A stretch of 8,319 nt of DNA from an uncultured Saprospiraceae bacterium (lineage in GTDB: Bacteria; Bacteroidota; Bacteroidia; Chitinophagales; Saprospiraceae): NCBI GenBank assembly GCA_938033975.1, contig CALHKJ010000130.1, forward strand, positions 1-8,319. Reading direction: 5' to 3'. Under the pieces are notes generated by a model that saw only the letters and a list, made by a program, of their open reading frames with translations, was not told the DNA's origin and made no database searches. Below, in pieces: positions 1-6,200 of this stretch. Within the stretch, counting starts at the first letter, position 1. Every line of letters begins with the position of its first letter. The translations under genes were made by a program, and so were the position numbers.

Positions 1-1880
1 TAGCCACTACTCCTATCATAAGAGGCTTATCCAGAGAAAGAGCTCCAATCCTAATAGATGGAAATCCTTTTGTTGGAGGTCGAATCAGATCTTATAGTTT
101 GATTGATCCATTTCAAATTGAAAGAATGGAAGTAGTTAAAGGTCCTGCTTCTGCTTTTTGGGGAAGTGATGCTGTTTCAGGCTTGGTTAATGTGGTAACT
201 AGAAAAGCTGAAAATGGATATGGAAAAGATATGAAAATTGGCGGAAGCCTGTATGGAGGTTATCAATCTGTAGCAGACTTCTTAAGAGGCAGAGTAGAAA
301 TTGAAGGTCGAGGTAATGGATTAGATTTTCTAATTGGAGGTGGTATTAGAAATGCCAACAACACAAAAACACCAGAAGGAGAAATAGAAAACAGTCAATT
401 TGAATCCACAAATTTTGATTTTAATGTTGGATACTCATGGGCAGAAAATCAAAGAATTGAACTTAGTGGAAAATATTTTGAAAATAGCAATGTAGGTTTT
501 CCGGGCGGACTTGGAGCTCCAGGACCACCAAGAATCAACAGAAGATTTGATCCAGATAGACAAACGGCATTGAACCTAGCTTATGATGGTACAAATATGT
601 CTGGGCTGTTTGAGACTGTTGGCGCAAGAGTTTTTATCAAGAAACAAACTTTGCACATTGATCAGCTAACCAATGTCTTCTTTCCAGAAACAATGAATCC
701 AAACAGGATTATCGATGTTCAATTAGATGTTGATGTTCCATTTATGGGTGGAAAATTTTGGGCAACTAAAAGACATAACTCTAATGCAAAATTGACCTTC
801 GGTGTAGACTATTTAAGAGAACATAGAATTGGTACTCACAGAACTCGAAATATTAAAATATTCAATCCAATGGGTGTGATGGTTAATGAAATCGACAATG
901 AACGTACACAAATACAGCCTGATAGTTACAGTAGTAGTATTGGAATATTTGCTATCGAAGAGATGAAGATAGGTGATGACTTAAATTTACTGATTGCTGC
1001 AAGATATGATAATGTAAGTACCAATATTGAAGATGGACCTTTTGATATTGCGGCAATTGAATCTATATATAACGACGAGAATACTTCAGATTCTGATGGT
1101 GCATTGACAGGAAGTATCGGACTTCAATACAGACCTACCAAAACGTTTAGCCTTATGGCAAATGTGGCCAATTCCTTTAGAGGTACTGATCTCTTTTCCA
1201 AGTATCATTTTACCGCTGTGGGTGCAGGTTTCTTAGTGCCTAACCCTGACCTTGACCCAGAACGTGGAGTCTTTTATGAATTAGGAGCAAAGTATGGAGG
1301 AGACAAATTTTCCTTAGAAGCTAATTTCTACCAGAATTTCCTTAATAACCTATTTGTACCTGTTGACCTAACATTTGAGGATACGCCATCTATTCAATTT
1401 AGAAATGTAGGTGAAGCAACTATTACTGGCTTGGAGTGGAATGCTAGATATAAATTTGGTGGGCTTTCTCATGCTTTCATAAGTGGAGCTTTTATCAATG
1501 GAGAAAATGAAATAACTGGAGATCCACTCCCATTTATTCCTGCTACGCAAATGTGGGTAGGCGTCCAGTACAGGGAGAATAGTAATAAGTTTTTTATTCA
1601 ACCAGAAATGATGCTTGTTTCGGAACAAAACAATGTAGCTCCAAATGAGATTACTACGCCAGGATATACAATTTTTAATATTAAAGCTGGCTTAAACCTT
1701 AGAAGCTTTTCTTCATCATTGCCAAATTCTCAAATAAGTTTAGGGATTACCAATATTGCTGATACTGCTTACAGAAGTCATGTATCTAGAGGAGCTCCAG
1801 GCAACCAAAATGTTTTCTTAGAGCCTGGCAGAAGTTTTAATGTTGGATTCGTGATCAGATTTGGTGATCATTTAAATTAA
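1..1880 (+). CDS. TonB-dependent outer-membrane receptor, 5'-truncated by the window edge
   Basis: The frame is open from the first complete codon at 3 to TAA at 1878-1880, giving 625 residues. It begins inside the plug domain: PIIRGLSRERAPILIDG (12-62) and then ERMEVVKGPASAFWGSDAV (120-176) are the classic late-plug motifs of TonB-dependent transporters. The rest is a 22-strand-type barrel rich in alternating aromatic residues, with an FRG...NPDLDPE pair (1176-1262) that corresponds to the FRAP/NPNL boxes of the family. The last strand reads FNVGFVIRF and is followed by five extra residues. The signal peptide, any N-terminal carboxypeptidase-like domain and the TonB box lie upstream of the window. 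The family imports bulky nutrients such as siderophores, heme, cobalamin or glycans across the outer membrane using TonB-ExbBD energy. The substrate cannot be read here; no SusD-like partner follows, which argues weakly against a glycan system. A TTG at 99 is internal to the plug and is not a start. Family assignment is firm; substrate is unknown. Confidence 0.93.
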   Translation, partial: ATTPIIRGLSRERAPILIDGNPFVGGRIRSYSLIDPFQIERMEVVKGPASAFWGSDAVSGLVNVVTRKAENGYGKDMKIGGSLYGGYQSVADFLRGRVEIEGRGNGLDFLIGGGIRNANNTKTPEGEIENSQFESTNFDFNVGYSWAENQRIELSGKYFENSNVGFPGGLGAPGPPRINRRFDPDRQTALNLAYDGTNMSGLFETVGARVFIKKQTLHIDQLTNVFFPETMNPNRIIDVQLDVDVPFMGGKFWATKRHNSNAKLTFGVDYLREHRIGTHRTRNIKIFNPMGVMVNEIDNERTQIQPDSYSSSIGIFAIEEMKIGDDLNLLIAARYDNVSTNIEDGPFDIAAIESIYNDENTSDSDGALTGSIGLQYRPTKTFSLMANVANSFRGTDLFSKYHFTAVGAGFLVPNPDLDPERGVFYELGAKYGGDKFSLEANFYQNFLNNLFVPVDLTFEDTPSIQFRNVGEATITGLEWNARYKFGGLSHAFISGAFINGENEITGDPLPFIPATQMWVGVQYRENSNKFFIQPEMMLVSEQNNVAPNEITTPGYTIFNIKAGLNLRSFSSSLPNSQISLGITNIADTAYRSHVSRGAPGNQNVFLEPGRSFNVGFVIRFGDHLN

Positions 1881-1901
1881 ATGAAAAACCTGAATGAAAA
1901 T

Positions 1902-1947
1902 TGAGCTAATATTAATCAAGCTTTGATTAATATTAGCTCATTCTTTT
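1902..1947. terminator. Bidirectional intrinsic terminator between convergent genes
   Basis: A perfect 18-bp inverted repeat pairs 1902-1919 (tgagctaatattaatcaa) with 1923-1940 around a 3-nt loop. It starts 22 nt after the receptor stop and 43 nt beyond the stop of the opposing gene. The plus strand continues into ttcttttg, and the minus strand continues into attttcatt, so either transcript would end in a U-rich tract. The stem is AT-rich (4 G/C pairs), which its length may offset. Shared use by both genes is inferred from position. Confidence 0.8.
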
Positions 1948-1982
1948 GCAATGTTTGTGTAGAGATAGATTCATTCGCCACT

Positions 1983-2618
1983 TCAAAACTGATGAAAAGA
2001 ACTCACAACAATTAAGTGTCTTTTTAAAAAGGGACTATTATTTAAAGGATTCATTAAGCGATAGTTTAATCGAAGCTTGGTTTTTTCTAGCCTATATTCT
2101 GTACCCACTTCCACCCAAATATTTTGAAATGAATTCAAGCCATTGATTCTATACCATAAATCATAACCTATAAATGGTGTAAACTTTGATTCATTGATGT
2201 TTTGAAAAAAGTAATTTCTCCATCTAATAAAATCTGCCTGCTCTTTTCCTACCCAATCCAATCCCTGATGAAAGCGAAGTAGATTCATCCATCTATGTTT
2301 GGAATTTTTGTGCAGATGAATCAAATCATACCACATAAAATAGACAGGCTTCCTACCTGTGAATGTCCAATGTCTAAAAGAAACTTGAACAGAAAAATTT
2401 TCTTGCAATTTCTTATTCACTCTCCAGTCAACTGAAACACTATTATATTTAGATATATTTTCAGTAAACCTATTGATCATTACAATCGAACCAGTGTATT
2501 CAGAATTTAATTTTTTTGATAGACTAGTAATAATCCAAGATTGAAGGTCATCTTGTTGAGCCGCAATGAAATTGCAGTTTATGAAAAAGCATAAAAAGAT
2601 AAGTATTCGTTTGCTCAC
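1983..2618 (-). CDS. Exported small outer-membrane beta-barrel protein, probably DUF2490 family
   Basis: A 211-residue protein. The N-terminus MSKRILIFLCFFINCNFIAA is a Sec signal peptide, probably cleaved near AAQ (residue 20-21). The mature part has the features I associate with DUF2490 proteins of Bacteroidota: an early QDDLQSWIITSLSKKLN segment, a NRFTENISKYNS segment, then amphipathic strands rich in Tyr, Trp and Arg, such as FTPFIGYDLWYR and WVEVGTEYRLEKTKLRLNYR. It ends in ...SSFHQF with a C-terminal Phe, the usual signal for BAM-mediated insertion of outer-membrane barrels. The function of the family is unknown. The start is GTG (complement of 2616-2618), directly preceded in frame by TGA, so translation cannot begin further upstream; no in-frame ATG lies nearby and there is no Shine-Dalgarno sequence, as is common in this phylum. 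It is monocistronic here, convergent with the receptor and divergent from the giant adhesin. Another small outer-membrane barrel family is the main alternative. Confidence 0.72.
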   Translation of the reverse strand: MSKRILIFLCFFINCNFIAAQQDDLQSWIITSLSKKLNSEYTGSIVMINRFTENISKYNSVSVDWRVNKKLQENFSVQVSFRHWTFTGRKPVYFMWYDLIHLHKNSKHRWMNLLRFHQGLDWVGKEQADFIRWRNYFFQNINESKFTPFIGYDLWYRINGLNSFQNIWVEVGTEYRLEKTKLRLNYRLMNPLNNSPFLKRHLIVVSSFHQF

Positions 2619-3072
2619 TCAAGAATATTTAATTCATCTAGTTCATTCACTAGATTTAATCGAATTACAATTTCAAGATACAATAATTCTTGAGTTAGAA
2701 AGAGAACTAGATTTTTGAATAATAAATACCATAAATATCCACTGGCCTCCATTCATTTCTTAGGACATCTTTTTTAATCTTTTTAGATTTTAATCGGCAT
2801 ACTTTTAATTGCAAAATTAATTTCAAAATGCTAATATCATCATATTCAATATTAAGATAAATATTCCGTGTTTTTCCATTAGCTGAATTATGATGAATAT
2901 TGATTCCTTGTATTTATATATCCTAAAATTAATAAATACCCATTCTCATTATTTAAGTAAACGGCTATTATAAGTGTTGAAGTTTCGAAAATAAATGACA
3001 AATAGATGACACTTTTTTATCGAAAATTTGACGCTTGGATTACTTACGGTATGAATCTTGAACATAACACTA

Positions 3073-3111
3073 TGCATCTGAATAATCTTAGATGCAAGTG
3101 TTTTATCTTTG
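3073..3111 (+). promoter_or_regulatory. Candidate promoter and operator dyad for the giant adhesin gene
   Basis: TATCTTTG at 3104-3111 matches the Bacteroidota sigma-ABfr -7 consensus TAnnTTTG exactly. Just upstream lies a perfect 7-bp inverted repeat, tgcatct (3073-3079) and agatgca (3090-3096), with a 10-nt spacer; it covers the region where the -33 element should sit. The best -33 candidate, tctg at 3077-3080, is imperfect and its spacing of 23 nt is slightly long. If used, transcription would begin near 3117 and give a leader of about 145 nt. The dyad could be a repressor or activator site. AT-rich DNA produces such boxes by chance, so this is tentative. Confidence 0.35.
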
Positions 3112-3134
3112 CTCTTAGACAAGAAAGTTATGAA

Positions 3135-3171
3135 TAATTCAACACACTCTTCCTAATTCAACACACTCTTC
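3135..3171 (+). repeat. Perfect 18-bp tandem direct repeat in the putative adhesin leader
   Basis: taattcaacacactcttc occurs at 3135-3152 and again at 3154-3171, separated by a single base (period 19 bp). It sits about 95-130 bp upstream of the adhesin start and downstream of the candidate promoter, so it would fall in the mRNA leader. Two copies only; it is not a CRISPR. It may be a paired binding site for a regulator, or a slipped-strand duplication. Confidence 0.85.
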
Positions 3172-3263
3172 AATTAGACTTATTCTCGATTTCTAATTAC
3201 TACATCCTTTTCGATTTTTATGTTTAGTTTTTGATACCCGAAAAACCTAACAACAAAAAATCG

Positions 3264-6200
3264 ATGCAAACTCTTTATACCAAGAAATTAATGCTTCTTT
3301 TAGCATTATGTATTTTCGCTTTTTCAAACGCATACAGTCAATGCGATGTTGTCATTGTTGACTTTGCAGCAGCAGGTAGTTGTGATGGATGCAATGAATT
3401 ACCGGAATGCGTACAGACAAGTGTTACTGTCTCGAATTCAGATACAAGTTGCTGTGTTGGACCAAATAATCCAAATTCATCAAATTGTAGACAACTAAAT
3501 ATTAATACAGGTGACCTAAAAGCTACCTGTTTCAATATTACTGGTACTCCACAAGACAGTGGGGCCAACTGGTGGATGGTAGATGGATCCAGCGGAGATT
3601 GCGGAACACTTGTCGAATTAGGAGGAGGAACAGAAATAGTCTTGGATGTATATGATGACGGTGGACTAATTGAGATCATAATTTGCAAACAGGGCTCAGG
3701 AGAAATGGTCTTAGATTTGTGTGCGATTCCTTGTTGTGAAGTAAATGGAATTAATATTCCTGATCAAGATTACCTTTGTTTCGAAGATGTACCATCACCA
3801 ACAACGATGCTTGAATTTGAAGCTATGGGTGGTACAATTGATATTGTTGATTTAGTTGGTAGCAATGGTTGCGAAGATATTTTATTTACATACACTGATG
3901 ATGCAGTACCCTCAGACATATGCGTAGACAAAGCATTTCAAAGAACTTATGAAATATGCTTCTGTGGAGATCAAAACTTTACAGTAACGCAATCTATAAC
4001 AATAAGTGCTGACAACTTACCTCCAACAATTGAAGTAGATGGTAGCACGACAGATTTTCCCACAATAGACTTAGGATGTGTACTTGAGGTACCCACCCTT
4101 CCATCCGAATTACCAGTTACAGATGTTGTTGATGATTGCTCTATTGTAGATCTTACCTCAGCAGTAATCACAGATGATAGTCCAGGAATAGATTTAGGCA
4201 ATTGTCAATTTTTAATCACCAGGACTTATTCGATTGTAGATGCCTGTGATTCTGAAGCACTGCTTACCGAAACTTGGACTTATACTCTAAATGCCAGTCC
4301 TCCCGTTTTTGATAGTACACCTTTTGATATTAGTTATACTTGTATTGATGATGTTCCAGCTGCTGAAGATTTAGCATGGACTGATGATTGTGATGGCACA
4401 GGTACAACTCAAGTTGTTGAAACAATCGGAACAATTGATGCCTGCACTGGAGGAACTATTACAAGAGAATGGTCTTATACAGATCAATGTGGACTAAGTG
4501 TAAATCACATACAATCGATACAAATAACCCCCGACAATGGCTTGGTTTTTTCAAATTTACCAGCCGACATTACCATCAGTTGCACTGACCCAATACCACC
4601 TCAAGAAGATTTAACTTATACAAATAATGCACTTAATCCAAGTTGTGAAGAATCTGGAACAGTATCTCCTACAGACCTTGGATCACTAAATACTTGTGGA
4701 GATGTTTTAACAAGAACTTGGGAGTTTACTTCTGCTTGCGGAAGTATTGTTTCTCATACTCAAAGTATTTCTTTAATAGATAATATGCCTCCCGTTCTTC
4801 AATCTACTCCTGGTGATATTACAATAAGCTGCGCATCTGATATACCAGCTATTCCTGATATTCCTTGGACAGATGATTGTGACGGAACTGGTTCTGCAGT
4901 GGTTACTGATACTCCAAACCTAAATGGATGTAATGGTGGGACTATTGAAAGATCAATTTCTTATACAGACAATTGTAACAATACAGTAGAATATATCCAA
5001 AATATTATTGTATCACCGTATCCAAGTGTAGACTGGATTACCGCTCTTCCAGCTGATTTTTCCATTTTATGTGGAGAGACAGTACCCTCATCTATTGATT
5101 TAGAATATTCTAATGGCTTAGATGGAACCGATTGTTTCGTCACGGGTATCATTTCGCCTGTAGATAATGGATCACTAAATCAATGTGGTGATATTATTAC
5201 AAGAACATGGACTCTTGCGGCAAATTCAGCGGATTGTATAGAAGAACTAACTCATTCTATAACTATCACTTTGGAAGATGATGGTCTTCCTAATTTTATC
5301 AATCTTCCTCCCACTTCCGTAAATGTAGATTGCGTTTCAGACATTCCAAGTTCTCAAGATTTAGAGTGGGAAGATGATTGCGATGGAACAGGAACAGTTG
5401 GCTATACTGATGATGGAGTCCCTGATGCCTGTAATGGAGGAAATATTACTCGTACTTGGAGCTTTACAGATAATTGTGGAAATGGACCAATTATTTTTTC
5501 GCAATTATATATAATTCAAGGAACACCATTTACTCCTTGTGATGATCAAGATGATTGCACAGAAAATGATATGGAAAAATTGGATTGCGATGGTAATATT
5601 TGTATTCCATGTCAAGGAACACCTACAGATTGTAGTGGAGATATAAGTTTTATTAGTTGTGATGATAATAATCCATGTACAGAAAATGATGAAGAAGGAT
5701 TAGCTTGTGATGGAACAATTTGTGTACCATGCCAAGGTTCTGTTGCTGCAACTTGCTCTGGACTAATTCCTAATGAAATAATGCCGTGCGATGACGGAGA
5801 TCCTTGCACAAGCAATGATGTATATGAAGTAGATGGCTGCGACCTTACTACCGAATGTGTACCTTGTCAAGGAACTTATAGTCCAACGCCAGATCCTACA
5901 CCTGATACAAATAATATTGGATGTATGGATGAAACTACGACAATATCTCTTTCTGGTTGTGGAGGAACTACAACATGGTATGATGCTCCGGGTGGCAATA
6001 TTTTGCATATTGGAGAATCCTTTACCACTCCAACTCTATCAACAAATACCTCATTCTACGTTAGTTGTACAATCGACGGATGTGAATCAAATGCAATAGA
6101 AGTTCCAGTATCTGTTGTTACAGCTGATCAGGTAAATATTTCTGGACCAAACGAATTGTGTATTGGTCAAGAAACAATTACACTTACTGCAGATTCTGGT

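Larger units (their letters stand above)
2619..3263. other. AT-rich intergenic region between divergent genes
   Basis: This stretch separates the start of the small barrel gene (-) from the start of the giant adhesin (+). I see no ORF of convincing size, no tRNA and no recognisable riboswitch. On the minus strand, the complement of 2812-2819 reads TAATTTTG, a match to the Bacteroidota -7 box TAnnTTTG that could serve the small barrel gene with a leader of roughly 190 nt; no good -33 TTTG is seen at the right distance, so this is weak. On the plus side a better TATCTTTG box at 3104-3111, a dyad at 3073-3096 and a tandem repeat at 3135-3171 are listed separately. A second, imperfect box, tagtttttg (3225-3233, one T too long), lies close to the adhesin start. 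The 2700-3000 part is otherwise featureless AT-rich DNA. Confidence 0.6.

Noticed and set aside
99..101. TTG as the start codon of the receptor
   Set aside because: The same frame is open to the window edge and encodes typical plug-domain sequence before this codon, so the gene starts outside the window.
1368..1628. Minus-strand ORF of 86 codons
   Set aside because: Antisense to the barrel of the TonB-dependent receptor; composition has no protein-like pattern.
1881..1904. Short ORF of seven codons plus stop starting right after the receptor stop (TAA-ATG)
   Set aside because: Too short, it runs into the terminator stem and has no sign of being translated.
1946..2146. Plus-strand ORF of 66 codons
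   Set aside because: It lies antisense to the 3' end of the small barrel gene, has no signal or recognisable motif, and the minus-strand product has a convincing signal peptide and barrel-like sequence.
2619..2693. 8-bp inverted repeat (tcaagaat at 2619-2626, attcttga at 2686-2693) upstream of the small barrel gene
   Set aside because: The arms are short and 59 bp apart in AT-rich DNA, with no U-tract or promoter context; chance is a sufficient explanation.
3135..3171. CRISPR array
   Set aside because: Only two copies with a 1-bp gap; no spacers and no cas genes.
3264..3347. Lipoprotein signal with the cysteine at residue 27
   Set aside because: The residues before the cysteine (AYSQ) do not fit a lipobox, which needs a small residue at -1; an ordinary signal peptidase I site fits better.
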